From assembly GCF_000687165.1 (NCBI RefSeq), contig NZ_JMKU01000009.1, positions 173,133-237,132 on the forward strand: 64,000 bases of DNA, in the 5' to 3' direction. A program made the translations under genes and the position numbers. Each line of letters begins with the position of its first letter. Position 1 is the stretch's first letter. The stretch is from Paracidovorax oryzae ATCC 19882. GTDB lineage: Bacteria > Pseudomonadota > Gammaproteobacteria > Burkholderiales > Burkholderiaceae_C. Positions 34,556 through 43,636 of this stretch are shown here, piece after piece. The notes under the pieces were generated by a model. The model was given only the letters and a program-made list of their open reading frames with translations. It searched no databases and had not been told where the DNA came from.

Positions 34556-34891
34556 TCAGCCGCAGCGGGCCGCGGTGATGCGGCCGGATGCGTCCACCTC
34601 GAGGTTGAGACGCTGCGGGTCGTATTCCTTGGTGACGATCTGCCCGGGGCGCAGCAGCCGTGCAAGTTGGGACCCGGATCGCACGCGCGCATCCTCGACC
34701 ACTCTCGCGGTGCTGTTCTGGCCGATCAGGCCCTGGGCCGGCTGGGCGTTGCAGGTGCCGCCCATGGGGGCGCCCGTCGGGCCGACCGGGGCCGGCGCGG
34801 GCTGTCCGCCCCACGGCATGTTCGCCGTGCTGCAGCCGCCGGCGAGGAGTGCGAAGGCGGCAGTGGCGAGAAGGCTGGCAGTGGTGCGCAT
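34556..34891 (-). CDS. I78-family peptidase inhibitor-like lipoprotein
   Basis: 111 aa from ATG 34891. The signal peptide ends in a lipobox (ALLAGGCS, Cys near residue 20). After a Pro/Gly-rich linker, the domain CNAQPAQGLIGQNSTARVV ... LRPGQIVTKEYDPQRLNLEV ... ITAARCG matches the I78 inhibitor family, with the two conserved cysteines at its ends. It would sit in the envelope and may block serine proteases. Convergent with hemW; single gene. Confidence 0.7.
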   Translation of the reverse strand: MRTTASLLATAAFALLAGGCSTANMPWGGQPAPAPVGPTGAPMGGTCNAQPAQGLIGQNSTARVVEDARVRSGSQLARLLRPGQIVTKEYDPQRLNLEVDASGRITAARCG

Positions 34892-35037
34892 GGAAGGTGG
34901 CTCCGTCATCTGAAGGGGTGGTGCAGGGTGTCTGGTGCCGCCTGGCGAGATACGCCGGCCCGGCCGCCTGACCTTAGCGCAGAGGGCGGTCCGGGAACGT
35001 CACGAGCGGTAACACGGGGCTGCCGCGGGCGGTGGCG

Positions 35038-36456
35038 TCACGGGCGCTGTGCAGCCGCGGCCGAGGTTTCCAGCCCGAGGGCCCGGATGCGCGCGGCGGC
35101 TGCATTGGCTTGCGATGCCGAGGTGAACGGGCCGGCGCGCACCCGCAGCAGTTCGCGGCCATCTGCCGCGGTGACCGGCTGCGTGCTTGCCGGAATGCTG
35201 GCACCGCGCAGCATGCCGTGCGCGCGTTGCGCATTCGCAGGCTCGGCGAAAAGGCCGACGTTGATGTAGAGCTTGCGCGCGGGCACCGCTGCGGAGTCGG
35301 TGCGGTCCGCAGTTGGGCGCGAAGCCGCGGGGACGGCTGTGCGGCGGGAGGCGGCGCTGGCCGGTGCCTGGGCCGGCCGGGCCGATGCGGGCGCGGCAGC
35401 GGATGCCGCCGGGGACCGCGCAGAGGCGTTGCCAGGCACTGTAGGGGATGACGCGGTGGACGCAGCGGATGCCGGCGCCACGGCCGGAGAGGCCGCTGAA
35501 GCTGCCGGGGCGGGACTTGCCATGGCCCGGGGCGCCGCGCTGGCCGCCTGCCGGGGCGGCACGGGCAGGGATGCGGCCGCCGGGCTGGTGCCCGGCGGCA
35601 CTGCCGCCCGAGAACTTGCCGGTGCAGATGCCGACGCCGGCGCCGACGCCTGCGCTGTGGGAATAGAGGGCCGGGATGCTGCGTCGGTCGGCTCGGCTGC
35701 CGATGGTGCGGACATGGGGACCGCAGCGGCGGGAACGGAGGACGGGCCCGCAGTGCCTGCGGCGGCCGATGCGTCCCCGGGCAGGTGGGACGGCGCGTCG
35801 GATGCAGGCGCCTGCACGGCGGAAGCAGTGGCCCGTGCGCCCCGTGCGGCGGCAGGCGGAGGGTGGGAGGCGGCGGCAGGCGCCATGGCGGACAGGTCCG
35901 CCTGGAACAACAGCAAGGCGGCCAGCAGCAGTGCCAGCATGGCGTTGGCCGCGCCGATCCACACGAGCCTGCGCTGCGTCGGCGCATTTTCCTGCAGCCG
36001 CTCCTGGGCCTGGGCGAGCGTGGCGGAGGCCGCGAGCGCCTTGGTGATCCGCTTGCGGATTTCGCCATGGACGATGGCGTTGCCGTAGAGCCCCGGGATC
36101 ACGGTGGCCGCCAGCAGCACCGCCATGCCCAGGCCGGCGAGCACGGGAAGCGGCCAGGTTCCGGTGTAGCGACCGACCGCGACGGCCAGCAGCGCCAGGC
36201 CCTCGAGTGCGGCCACATAGACGAGCGCTGCGCTCCACAGCTGCCGGAACACCATCCAGTTGAGCGTGAGCAACGCGGCTGCCCAGTTCCATCCGGGCAA
36301 TGTGCGGCCGGCCTCGTCGAAGCGCTCGAAAGCGGGCAGGTACCTCGCCGCGCCGATCGGGCCCAGGGCAGCGCGGTACAGCGCGGCCATGGTGCTTTCC
36401 GTGGAGCGTCGGGCAGTGGTGGCGGCGGTGACCGCGTAGGCCGAGGGTGCGGACAT
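35038..36456 (-). CDS. DUF2628/SPOR-domain membrane protein
   Basis: 472 aa from ATG 36456. The N-terminal part has hydrophobic helices (LWSAALVYVAALEGLALLAV, then a glycine/alanine-rich one) resembling DUF2628, and a further helix (MLALLLAALLLFQADL, about residues 175-190). About 190 residues of Ala/Pro/Ser low complexity follow, then a C-terminal SPOR domain (LYINVGLFAEPANAQRAHGM ... LLRVRAGPFTSASQANAAAA) that should bind denuded septal peptidoglycan. So it probably acts at the division site, but the combination is unusual. Confidence 0.7.
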   Translation of the reverse strand: MSAPSAYAVTAATTARRSTESTMAALYRAALGPIGAARYLPAFERFDEAGRTLPGWNWAAALLTLNWMVFRQLWSAALVYVAALEGLALLAVAVGRYTGTWPLPVLAGLGMAVLLAATVIPGLYGNAIVHGEIRKRITKALAASATLAQAQERLQENAPTQRRLVWIGAANAMLALLLAALLLFQADLSAMAPAAASHPPPAAARGARATASAVQAPASDAPSHLPGDASAAAGTAGPSSVPAAAVPMSAPSAAEPTDAASRPSIPTAQASAPASASAPASSRAAVPPGTSPAAASLPVPPRQAASAAPRAMASPAPAASAASPAVAPASAASTASSPTVPGNASARSPAASAAAPASARPAQAPASAASRRTAVPAASRPTADRTDSAAVPARKLYINVGLFAEPANAQRAHGMLRGASIPASTQPVTAADGRELLRVRAGPFTSASQANAAAARIRALGLETSAAAAQRP

Positions 36457-36699
36457 GGCCCGGATTCTGGCATGGGCCGCCCGCGGCGCGGCAGGCCGCA
36501 TGGCAAGGGAAAGCGCGGTTTTGTCGCCGGGCTGGGCGGCGCGGTGTCCGACAGGCAGGTGCCGCGGTGGCTTCCACCATCGTGTGCATGGAGGCGCCCG
36601 AATCGCACCTGCCCGGTCCGTTCCCGTGTGGAAAGGTGGGGTGGCGGTGAGCGGCGGGTGCCGCGCCTTTCACGCATCTGCTTGGAAAGAGGTCTGGCA

Positions 36700-37506
36700 A
36701 TGGAATCAATCGAAGGCAGCCGGGAGGCCATGCGGCCCCTGGCGGTGGTCACGGGAGCGTCTTCCGGAATCGGCCTGGAGCTGGCGCGGTGTGCCGCCCG
36801 GGGCGGCTACAACCTCGTGCTGGCGGCGGATACCCCCCTCAACGGTGCGGCCGACGCGTTGCGTGCCGAAGGTGCGGAGGTCGAGTTCATCCAGGTGGAC
36901 CTGGCCACGGCCGAAGGGCTGGAAAAGCTCTGGGCGGTCGTTGGCGACCGCATGGTGCATGCGCTCATGGCCAATGCGGGCCACGGCCTGGGCGGAGCCT
37001 TCCTGGACCAGCCTTTTGCCGATGTGCGCCATGTGATCGATACCAACGTGACCGGCACGGTATGGCTGGTGCAGCGCGTGGCCCAGCGCATGTGTGCGGC
37101 CGGCCGGGGGCGCATCCTCATCACCGGATCGATCGCCGGCTTCCTGCCCGGCAGCTTCCAGGCCGTGTACAACGGCACCAAGGCGTTCGTCGATTCGTTC
37201 GCGGCCGCGCTGCGCGACGAACTGCAGGATTGCGGGGTGACGGTGACCTGTCTCATGCCGGGTGTGACCGATACCGCGTTCTTCGAGCGGGCGGGCATGC
37301 TGGACACCAAGTTCGGCACCCAGCCCGGCAAGTCCGATCCGGCCGAGGTGGCTCGCACGGGCTACGCCGCGATGGAGGCCGGGGAGGCGGACGTGGTGGT
37401 GGGCCTGGGCAACAAGCTGCAGGTGGCCCTGGCGAAGATGGCACCCTCCCAACTGGTCGCGGCCCAGCACCGCAGGATGGCCGAGCCCGGCACGGCCGAA
37501 CGCTGA
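36700..37506 (+). CDS. short-chain dehydrogenase/reductase
   Basis: 268 aa with RBS AAAGAGG before ATG 36700. Classical SDR: TGASSGIG (cofactor loop, about residues 17-24), NAGHG, catalytic Ser (ITGSIAG), and YNGTK (Tyr/Lys of the active site). The substrate is unknown. It is convergent with the cyclopropane-synthase operon; SDR genes commonly accompany such ChrR-controlled lipid clusters, so a role in fatty-acid modification is possible but unproven. Confidence 0.85.
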   Translation: MESIEGSREAMRPLAVVTGASSGIGLELARCAARGGYNLVLAADTPLNGAADALRAEGAEVEFIQVDLATAEGLEKLWAVVGDRMVHALMANAGHGLGGAFLDQPFADVRHVIDTNVTGTVWLVQRVAQRMCAAGRGRILITGSIAGFLPGSFQAVYNGTKAFVDSFAAALRDELQDCGVTVTCLMPGVTDTAFFERAGMLDTKFGTQPGKSDPAEVARTGYAAMEAGEADVVVGLGNKLQVALAKMAPSQLVAAQHRRMAEPGTAER

Positions 37507-37551
37507 CGGTGGCGGCAGGGCCGTACGGCGTGGCCGGCCCGGGCAGATCGC

Positions 37552-38835
37552 TCAGCCGTCAGCATGCTCCAGGGTGTAGAGGCCCACGTCGATGTGCCCC
37601 GTGCGGAAGCCGGCTTCGCAATAGCACAGGTAGTACTCCCAGAGCCTGCGGAACGGCTCGTCGAAGCCCAGCGGCTCGATCGACGGCCAGGTGGCCTGGA
37701 AGCGCTGGCGCCATTGGGACAGGGTGGTGGCGTAGTCGGGGCCGAAGGTCTCGCTGGAGCGGATGCGCAGGCCCGCGCCCGCGGCCTGGCTGGCGAGCAC
37801 GGAAGGCGAGGGCAGCATGCCGCCGGGGAAGATGTACCGCTGGATGAAGTCCGCCCCCGAACGGTAGTGGTCGAAGTGGCGGTCCGCGATGGTGATCACC
37901 TGCAGTACTGCGCGCCCGCCCGGTCGCAGGCGGTCGCGCAGGGTGGCGAAGTAGGTGGGCCAGTAGGCCTCGCCGACGGCTTCCAGCATCTCGATGGAGA
38001 CGATGTGGTCGAAGGTGCCGGGCACGTCCCGATAGTCCTGCAGCCGCAGTTCCACGGCATCCTGCAGCCCTGCCTGCCGCATGCGCTCCTGCGCGAAGCG
38101 CAGTTGTTCCGAAGACAGCGTGATGCCCGTCACCCGGGCGCCCCGCCGGGCCATGTCCTGCGCCAGCGCACCCCAGCCGCAGCCGATTTCCAGTACCTCG
38201 TCGCCGGGTTGCAGTGCCAGGTGCTGCGCGATGCGGTCCAGCTTCACGGCCTGGGCCGCCTCGAGCGATTCCGAGCCCGTGGGATAGATCGCGCTGGAGT
38301 AGAGCATCGACGGGTCCAGCCACTGCGCGTAGAAGTCGTTGCCCAGGTCGTAGTGGAAGGCGATGTTGCGCCGGCTTCCGCCGCGCGTGTTGGAGCGCAG
38401 CAGGTGGCGCAGCCTGCCGGCCCAGCGTGCCGGCCAGCCGCCTCCAATGGCGCGGCTCCAGGGGGCCTCGTTGCGGCTGCCGCATTCCAGCAGGGCCACG
38501 AGGTCCGGCGTGGACCATTCACCCCGGCGGTACCCTTCCGCCAGGCCAAGGTCGCCGCCGGTCAGCAGCCGCCACACGGGTTTCCATCCGTGCAGGACCA
38601 GGGCCGCCTGCGGGCCGGGCTCTGCGCCGGCGCCGTGCAGGGCCCTGCCATCCGGCAGGTGTACCGAGAGTGATCCGCAGGCCATGCAGGAGAGCAGCCT
38701 GCGCAGCAGGTGCTCCAGAGGCCGGTGCAACCAGGGCCGGGCAGCGGAGCGACGCCCGTGCGGCAGGTGGTGGGCGGAGGATTCCGCGGACAGGCCGCTC
38801 GCGGCCTTCGTGGGCGAGGTGGAGGAGGGCGTCAT
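37552..38835 (-). CDS. cyclopropane-fatty-acid synthase-like SAM methyltransferase (copy 1)
   Basis: 427 aa from ATG 38835. SAM-binding motif LEIGCGWGAL (about residue 215), phospholipid-site features NIAFHYDLGNDFYAQWLDPSM and FIQRYIFPGGMLPS. The N-terminal 100 residues form the lipid-binding domain. It transfers a methyl(ene) group to unsaturated acyl chains in membranes. Last gene of the FAD oxidoreductase-DUF1365-CFA operon; both junctions are ATGA overlaps. A second, more divergent copy lies at 44472-45530, so the two probably make different products. Confidence 0.9.
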   Translation of the reverse strand: MTPSSTSPTKAASGLSAESSAHHLPHGRRSAARPWLHRPLEHLLRRLLSCMACGSLSVHLPDGRALHGAGAEPGPQAALVLHGWKPVWRLLTGGDLGLAEGYRRGEWSTPDLVALLECGSRNEAPWSRAIGGGWPARWAGRLRHLLRSNTRGGSRRNIAFHYDLGNDFYAQWLDPSMLYSSAIYPTGSESLEAAQAVKLDRIAQHLALQPGDEVLEIGCGWGALAQDMARRGARVTGITLSSEQLRFAQERMRQAGLQDAVELRLQDYRDVPGTFDHIVSIEMLEAVGEAYWPTYFATLRDRLRPGGRAVLQVITIADRHFDHYRSGADFIQRYIFPGGMLPSPSVLASQAAGAGLRIRSSETFGPDYATTLSQWRQRFQATWPSIEPLGFDEPFRRLWEYYLCYCEAGFRTGHIDVGLYTLEHADG

Positions 38836-39647
38836 GTTTCTTCGGGGCGGATGATGGTCAGGTGCCGCTCGGGGGCAGGCGGCTTGGCATGGACTTTCAC
38901 GCCCTTGAGCCAGATCTGCAGCGCTTCCCAGTGGATCGCGCCCATCACCTTCAGCGTGAGCAGGGGATGCGTGAAGAAGGCCCGGGCGAGCGCGCCGTCC
39001 GTCAGGGGCCGCAGGTGCAGCCGCCATGCCGCGTGGAGCACGGGGCCGGCGGCGTCGCCGGCCGTCACGCCGAGCGACAGCCTGTCGCCAGGGACCTGCG
39101 GGCGCCGCAGGTCGAACGCATAGCGCAGGGACAGGGGCAGGAAGGGCGAGACGTGGAAGGACTTGTCGCATCCATGGCGCTGCCGTGCGTCGTGCGCCTG
39201 AGCACCGGGCACTGCCACCAGGTAGCTGTGGCGCTCGCCGAAGGTGTTGTTCACTTCGTAGAGCACCGCGAGCAGGCCGCCGTCGGGCCGGTGGCAGGAA
39301 TACACCGTGAGCGGGTTGAAGGCGTAACCGAGGATGCGCGGCATGGTCAGCATGCGGATGGGCCCGATCCCGGCCAGGATGCCCGCCGCGGCGAGCTGGC
39401 GCTCCACGTGGCTGCGCAGCCTCTCGCCCGTGCCCGCGCCGTAGTCCCGTTCGTGCAGGCTGAAGAGGTTGAACCGGTTGAGGGAGAAGAAGCGCAGCCG
39501 GCGCGCCAGTTCCGGCAGCTCATCCACGTCCAGCCAGAGGGCATGGACGCGGTAGCGCAGGCGGTGTCTCGCGGGGCGGTGGCGCTGGTGCGTCACATCC
39601 CCGACGCACAGCGCGCTGCCGGGTACCGGCGCGGTCGCGGGAATCAT
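38832..39647 (-). CDS. DUF1365 family protein
   Basis: 271 aa. Features of DUF1365: HRHRPARHRLRYRVHALWLD-like start, FSLNRFNLFSLHERDYG, ILGYAFNPLTVYSCH and YEVNNTFGERHSYLV. No known catalytic activity for most members. It is fixed between the FAD oxidoreductase and CFA-like genes in many proteobacteria, often under RpoE-ChrR control, and is translationally coupled to both here. In Rhodobacter, genes of such clusters take part in furan fatty acid synthesis. Confidence 0.88.
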   Translation of the reverse strand: MIPATAPVPGSALCVGDVTHQRHRPARHRLRYRVHALWLDVDELPELARRLRFFSLNRFNLFSLHERDYGAGTGERLRSHVERQLAAAGILAGIGPIRMLTMPRILGYAFNPLTVYSCHRPDGGLLAVLYEVNNTFGERHSYLVAVPGAQAHDARQRHGCDKSFHVSPFLPLSLRYAFDLRRPQVPGDRLSLGVTAGDAAGPVLHAAWRLHLRPLTDGALARAFFTHPLLTLKVMGAIHWEALQIWLKGVKVHAKPPAPERHLTIIRPEET

Positions 39648-41032
39648 GCGGGGGCTCCGGGTGCATGCGCCGGCGTGCAGTGGATGCGGCCTGACTCATT
39701 CGGCACCGACCAGGGGCGCCGGACGCCGCCCAGGGCCTCGGCCACGGCGAGGCCTGCCTGCAGCCCGTCCTCATGGAAGCCCGCGCCGAAATACGCACCG
39801 CAGAACCAGGTGCGCCGCTGTCCCTGGAGATTCCACAGCTGCCGCTGGGCGCGCAGCGCGCCGCCGTCGAAGATGGGGTGTTCGTACGTTTGCGTGTGCA
39901 GCACGTGGCGGGGATCGGGTTCGCGGACCGGGTTCAGGGTCACGAACAGGGGCAGGTCGTCCGGCAGGTGCTGGAGCCGGTTCATCCAGTAAGTCACGCT
40001 CAGGCCGTCGGCCAGGCTGCGGTCGCTGGCGTAGTTCCAGCTGGACCAGACCGCGCGGCGGCGCGGCATCAGGGCCGGGTCGCTGTGCAGCACGGTGCGG
40101 TTGCGGCTGTAGCCGAACGCGCCCAGCCAGCGCGACTCCTGGGGCGTGGCATCGGGCAGCAGGCGCAGCGCCTGGTCGGCGTGGGTCGCGATCACCACAT
40201 GGTCGTGGCGTCGCGATTCCCGTGCGTCGGCGGTGCGGACGTGGATGCCGTCGTCCATGCGGCGCACCTCCACGGCGGGCCGCTCGAGCGACAGTCCGTC
40301 CTGTCCCAGGTCGGCCACGAGCTTCTCCACGTAGCGGCGGCTGCCGCCCCGGACCGTGCGCCATGCAGGCCGGTGGCCCAGGTTGAGCAGCTGGTGGTTC
40401 TCGCAGAACCGGACGAAAGACTCCGTGGGGTACTCGCCGATGCGTGCGGCGGGGGTGGACCAGATGGCTGCCGCCATGGGGTAGAGGTGGTCTTCGCGGA
40501 AGGCACGGCCGAAGCCGCGGCGGTCTAGGTATTCATCCAGCGGCAGCAGGCCCATCTGCTGTGCGTCGCCCGGGGCGAGCCGGTAGAAGCGCACCAGGTC
40601 CCGGAGCATGGACCAGAAGCGCGGGCGCAGCAGGTTGGTGCGCTGCGCGAACAGGCCGGACAGGCCGGAGCCGGAATATTCCAGCGCCCCGCCGTCCATG
40701 CTCACCCCGAACGACATGTCCGTGGCAACGGTTTCCACTCCGAGGTGCGCGAAGAGGGCCGTGAGGTTGGGGTAGGCCGATTCGTTGTAGACGATGAAGC
40801 CGGTATCGACGGCCATGGGGCCCGCCGGCCCTTGCACATCCACCGTGTGGCTGTGGCCCCCGGGCCGGGCATCCGCCTCGTACACGGTCACCCGGTGGCG
40901 GCTGGCCAGCAGCCAGGCTGCGGACAGGCCGGAGATGCCGCTGCCGATGACGGCGATATCGAGCGGGCCGTTGCGGGGTGCCCCGCCTGCGGAGCCGCCG
41001 CCAGCGGCGGACATGTCTGGTGTCGTTCTCAT
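39644..41032 (-). CDS. FAD-dependent amine-oxidase-type oxidoreductase
   Basis: 462 aa from ATG 41032 (ATG 41014 also possible). The Rossmann fold IAVIGSGISGLSAAWLL (about residues 25-41) is followed by VYEADARPGGHSHTV, typical of amine-oxidase/desaturase-like flavoproteins, and the C-terminal FAD contact FCGAYFGAGFHEDGLQAG. It probably acts on membrane lipids along with DUF1365 and CFA: an acyl-chain desaturase or oxidase is the best guess, not shown. First gene of its operon, divergent from the sigma factor gene across 104 bp. Confidence 0.85.
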   Translation of the reverse strand: MRTTPDMSAAGGGSAGGAPRNGPLDIAVIGSGISGLSAAWLLASRHRVTVYEADARPGGHSHTVDVQGPAGPMAVDTGFIVYNESAYPNLTALFAHLGVETVATDMSFGVSMDGGALEYSGSGLSGLFAQRTNLLRPRFWSMLRDLVRFYRLAPGDAQQMGLLPLDEYLDRRGFGRAFREDHLYPMAAAIWSTPAARIGEYPTESFVRFCENHQLLNLGHRPAWRTVRGGSRRYVEKLVADLGQDGLSLERPAVEVRRMDDGIHVRTADARESRRHDHVVIATHADQALRLLPDATPQESRWLGAFGYSRNRTVLHSDPALMPRRRAVWSSWNYASDRSLADGLSVTYWMNRLQHLPDDLPLFVTLNPVREPDPRHVLHTQTYEHPIFDGGALRAQRQLWNLQGQRRTWFCGAYFGAGFHEDGLQAGLAVAEALGGVRRPWSVPNESGRIHCTPAHAPGAPA

Positions 41033-41099
41033 TGGAATCCTCGGATGCTGCCGTGCTGTACGCATCTGCCGGGCTCTTGGATTGCGATGCCGCGGGGCG

Positions 41100-41129
41100 T
41101 GATCTAATCCGCCCATCGCTGCGTAATGG
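41100..41129 (+). promoter_or_regulatory. candidate RpoE/ChrR-type (ECF11) autoregulated promoter
   Basis: TGATCT (41100-41105), an exact 18-bp spacer, then TAATGG (41124-41129). The known Rhodobacter RpoE consensus is TGATCC-N18-TA-rich, so this fits well. Expected transcription start (about 41135) is nearly on the ATG at 41137, which would make the mRNA leaderless or point to a later start codon. No matching site was found facing the FAD oxidoreductase. Confidence 0.5.
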
Positions 41130-41136
41130 CAGCATC

Positions 41137-41802
41137 ATGACCATCGTCCGCAAGCCCCTGGCAGAGCAGCCTCCCGCGAGGACCGCTTCCACTCTGCCTC
41201 CCTACCTGTCGATTGTGTCGAAGTATCACACTGAAGGACTGCCTTCATCACCTTCGTCGGAAGCGTGGATCGCGCTGGTGCGTGCCGTGGCCGACCACGG
41301 TGACCGGCAGGCCTTCGCGGCGCTTTTCAAGCATTTCGCCCCGCGGGTGAAGGCCTACTTGATGCGCCTCGGCCTGGCGGAGGGCGTGGCGGAAGACCTC
41401 GCGCAGGAAGCGATGGTCAATCTCTGGCGCAGGGCGGGCACCTTCGATCCTGCCCATGCGGGTGTCTCCACCTGGGTGTTCACCATCGCGCGGAACCTGC
41501 GCATCGACCATCTGCGCCGCAAGTCCAACCAGTTGTCCGACAGCGACGAGGGGCTCGACATCGCCATGGACGACGATGGCCCCGAGGAGCTGACCTACGC
41601 CGCCCAGTGCGAAAGCGATGTGCGGCGGGCGATCGAATCGCTCGCCCCCGAACAGGCGCAGGTGCTGCGCCGCTCCTTCTTCGAGGACCAGCCCCACGCC
41701 CGGATCGCCGAGGACCTCGGCATCCCGCTGGGGACCGTGAAATCCCGCGTACGCCTGGCCGTACGCCACCTGCGCCGCCTGCTCGGCGCCCATGCGCCAT
41801 GA
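41137..41802 (+). CDS. rpoE: ECF RNA polymerase sigma factor, RpoE (ChrR-controlled) type
   Basis: 221 aa from ATG 41137; a GTG near 41216 would give about 194 aa, closer to known homologues, which start just before WIALV. Region 2 (VAEDLAQEAMVNLWRRAGTFD, AGVSTWVFTIARNLRIDHLRR) and region 4 (SLAPEQAQVLRRSFFED, GIPLGTVKSRVRLAVRHLRRLL) are complete. The stop overlaps the start of the ChrR-like anti-sigma gene. By analogy with Rhodobacter RpoE-ChrR, it should respond to singlet oxygen and drive the lipid-modifying genes on both sides. Confidence 0.88.
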   Translation: MTIVRKPLAEQPPARTASTLPPYLSIVSKYHTEGLPSSPSSEAWIALVRAVADHGDRQAFAALFKHFAPRVKAYLMRLGLAEGVAEDLAQEAMVNLWRRAGTFDPAHAGVSTWVFTIARNLRIDHLRRKSNQLSDSDEGLDIAMDDDGPEELTYAAQCESDVRRAIESLAPEQAQVLRRSFFEDQPHARIAEDLGIPLGTVKSRVRLAVRHLRRLLGAHAP

Positions 41803-42470
41803 CGATCCACCACCACCCTGGAGATGACCTGCTCCTCGACCTGGCCGCGGGACGGTTGCCGCCGGAGCCTGCGCTGCTGGCTGCGGTACATGCCGAGATG
41901 TGTCCGCAATGCGGACAGCGCCTGAGGGCCCTGGAGGCCGTGGGCGGCGTGTTGCTGGAATCCCTGCCGCCCCGGACGCTGAGGCCCGACGCGCTTGCCC
42001 GCGTGCTGGGGGCCATCGATGCCCTCCCGGGGGACGAGGGGCGCCGCCCGGGTGCGGCCACCACGCCCGTGGCGGGCGGCCCCGACTGGCCTGCAGGAGC
42101 AGCGTGGCCGCAGGCCCTGCGCGGCATGGCGTTTTCGCCCTGGAAATGGATTGCCCCGGGCATGCGCTGGAGTCGTCCGCTCCTGCCGCCGTCCGGTGAC
42201 GTGAACGTGTTCCTGCTGCGCATCGGACCTGGCCGCAGCCTGCCTGCCCATACCCATGGCGGGCTCGAATGGACGCAGGTGCTGCACGGCGCCTTCCATG
42301 ACGGACATGCGTTGTTCGGCGCGGGGGATTTCGATGCTGCCGACGACAACGTGCACCACCAGCCGGTGGTGCAGGGGCCGGGTGACTGCATCTGCCTGGC
42401 GGCCGTCGATGGCCGCCTGCGCTTCGACGGGATGCTGGCGCGGCTGGCGGGCAGCCTGGTGGGCATGTAG
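41799..42470 (+). CDS. chrR: ChrR-like zinc anti-sigma factor with cupin domain
   Basis: 223 aa. The N-terminal anti-sigma domain has the zinc motif H-x3-C-x2-C (HAEMCPQC, about residues 31-38). The C-terminal cupin (about 110-205) carries AHTHGGLEWTQVLHGAF with the His and Glu metal ligands and CICLAA near the end. ChrR releases RpoE when singlet oxygen or organic peroxides are sensed through the cupin. Translationally coupled to rpoE (ATGA). The His-rich start (MTIHHHPGDD) may add a zinc ligand. Confidence 0.9.
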   Translation: MTIHHHPGDDLLLDLAAGRLPPEPALLAAVHAEMCPQCGQRLRALEAVGGVLLESLPPRTLRPDALARVLGAIDALPGDEGRRPGAATTPVAGGPDWPAGAAWPQALRGMAFSPWKWIAPGMRWSRPLLPPSGDVNVFLLRIGPGRSLPAHTHGGLEWTQVLHGAFHDGHALFGAGDFDAADDNVHHQPVVQGPGDCICLAAVDGRLRFDGMLARLAGSLVGM

Positions 42471-42502
42471 GACCGGCCCGGGAAGGCCGGAGCCCCAGGC
42501 CT

Positions 42503-42922
42503 TCAGGCCGATGCGGGTGGAAACCACCGGAGGACGACCGCGCAGGCGATCGCGCTGGCGGCCCCGGTGGCGACCGTGCCCCAGGCCATGTCCATGGCGG
42601 TGACATGCCAGGGCCAATCCCGCAACACGGCCTGGTTGGTCAGCCCGAAGGTGGCATAGGCCACCAGCCCGAGTGCGGCGCCCAGGCCCAGGGCCTGCTG
42701 CCAGCTTTGCTTTTCCACGCCCGGCACGACGGCGAAAAAGACCATGCCCGCCACGTACAGCAGGTAGAACACCACCGCGGGGGCGAACGAGACGCCCTCC
42801 TGCATGAGGTGCCCTATGTTGGGACGGTACAGGCGCTGGGCCATGGTGCCGAGCCACACCGAGTCCAGCGCGAGGAAGGCGAGGGCGGTGGCGGCGTAGG
42901 CGATGGCATAGGTGCGTGGCAT
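42503..42922 (-). CDS. DUF2177 family membrane protein
   Basis: 139 aa with four predicted transmembrane helices (AIAYAATALAFLALDSVWL, FAPAVVFYLLYVAGMVFF, ALGLGAALGLVAYATFG and the last helix). LDSVWLG and YATFGLTNQAVLRDWP are DUF2177 signatures. Last gene of the second lipid operon and common in RpoE-ChrR clusters. Function unknown. Confidence 0.85.
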   Translation of the reverse strand: MPRTYAIAYAATALAFLALDSVWLGTMAQRLYRPNIGHLMQEGVSFAPAVVFYLLYVAGMVFFAVVPGVEKQSWQQALGLGAALGLVAYATFGLTNQAVLRDWPWHVTAMDMAWGTVATGAASAIACAVVLRWFPPASA

Positions 42923-42985
42923 GGTCGGCTTTCAGAGGGTGGAAACGGAAGGGAGTGCGGTGGTGCGCGGGGCGTGCGGATGCCG

Positions 42986-43636
42986 TCAGGGCAGCCGGTA
43001 GCTGAGCTTGCGCCCGCCCTGCACGGTGGAATCCAGCCCCACCCACTCTCCGGTATCGGTGGCATACCAGACGTCGATGGGGTTGCGGGGCCCTGTGATG
43101 CGCCAGCGCGTCGCTGCGCGGGGCTGGCCGCGCACAGTGATCGAGCCGTCTTCCTCCCGGGATATCTGCACCGGCTCGAGCTTCCCGCTCTGCGGGTCCA
43201 GCAGTTGCCGGGAATCCAGGATGGCCGGATTCCAATAGGCGAAGCTGCGCGTACAGGGGGTGTTCGGCGCCAATTCCTGGCGCACCGTGCTGCGTTCGCC
43301 GTCGTCGTCGGTGTCGGCCGCGATGCGTCTCAGGCAGTTGCCACGCCACTGCTCCCGGGCTTCGTGCCGGTAACGGTACACCGCGATGCCCAGCACTTTC
43401 ACCGTGAAGCGCGCGGAGCTTTCCAGCTGGCGGCTGCCGCCCTCCAGGGCGCCGAGCCGGAACCGGTGCTCTCCGATCGTGCTGCCGTCCAGCGACACGG
43501 TGAAGCTCCATTGCTGCTCCGTCGCACCCTGCGCATGGGCACTCGCCGTGGCTGCGGCCAGCAGCAGTCCGGGCACCAGCCTCCACGCCAGCACGGCGGC
43601 CCGCAGGAGGCGGCGGGGGCGTGCGGGCCCGTTCAC
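42986..43636 (-). CDS. exported DUF6134-like (DUF3108-like) protein
   Basis: 216 aa from a GTG at 43636 that overlaps the upstream gene's stop (GTGA). A signal peptide (LAWRLVPGLLLAAATASAHA) is followed by a beta-rich domain (FTVSLDGSTIGEHRFRL ... VDVWY-type end, VGLDSTVQGGRKLSYRLP). The fold type resembles periplasmic lipid-binding barrels and fits transport or presentation of the modified lipids; that is inference. Confidence 0.65.
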   Translation of the reverse strand: MNGPARPRRLLRAAVLAWRLVPGLLLAAATASAHAQGATEQQWSFTVSLDGSTIGEHRFRLGALEGGSRQLESSARFTVKVLGIAVYRYRHEAREQWRGNCLRRIAADTDDDGERSTVRQELAPNTPCTRSFAYWNPAILDSRQLLDPQSGKLEPVQISREEDGSITVRGQPRAATRWRITGPRNPIDVWYATDTGEWVGLDSTVQGGRKLSYRLP

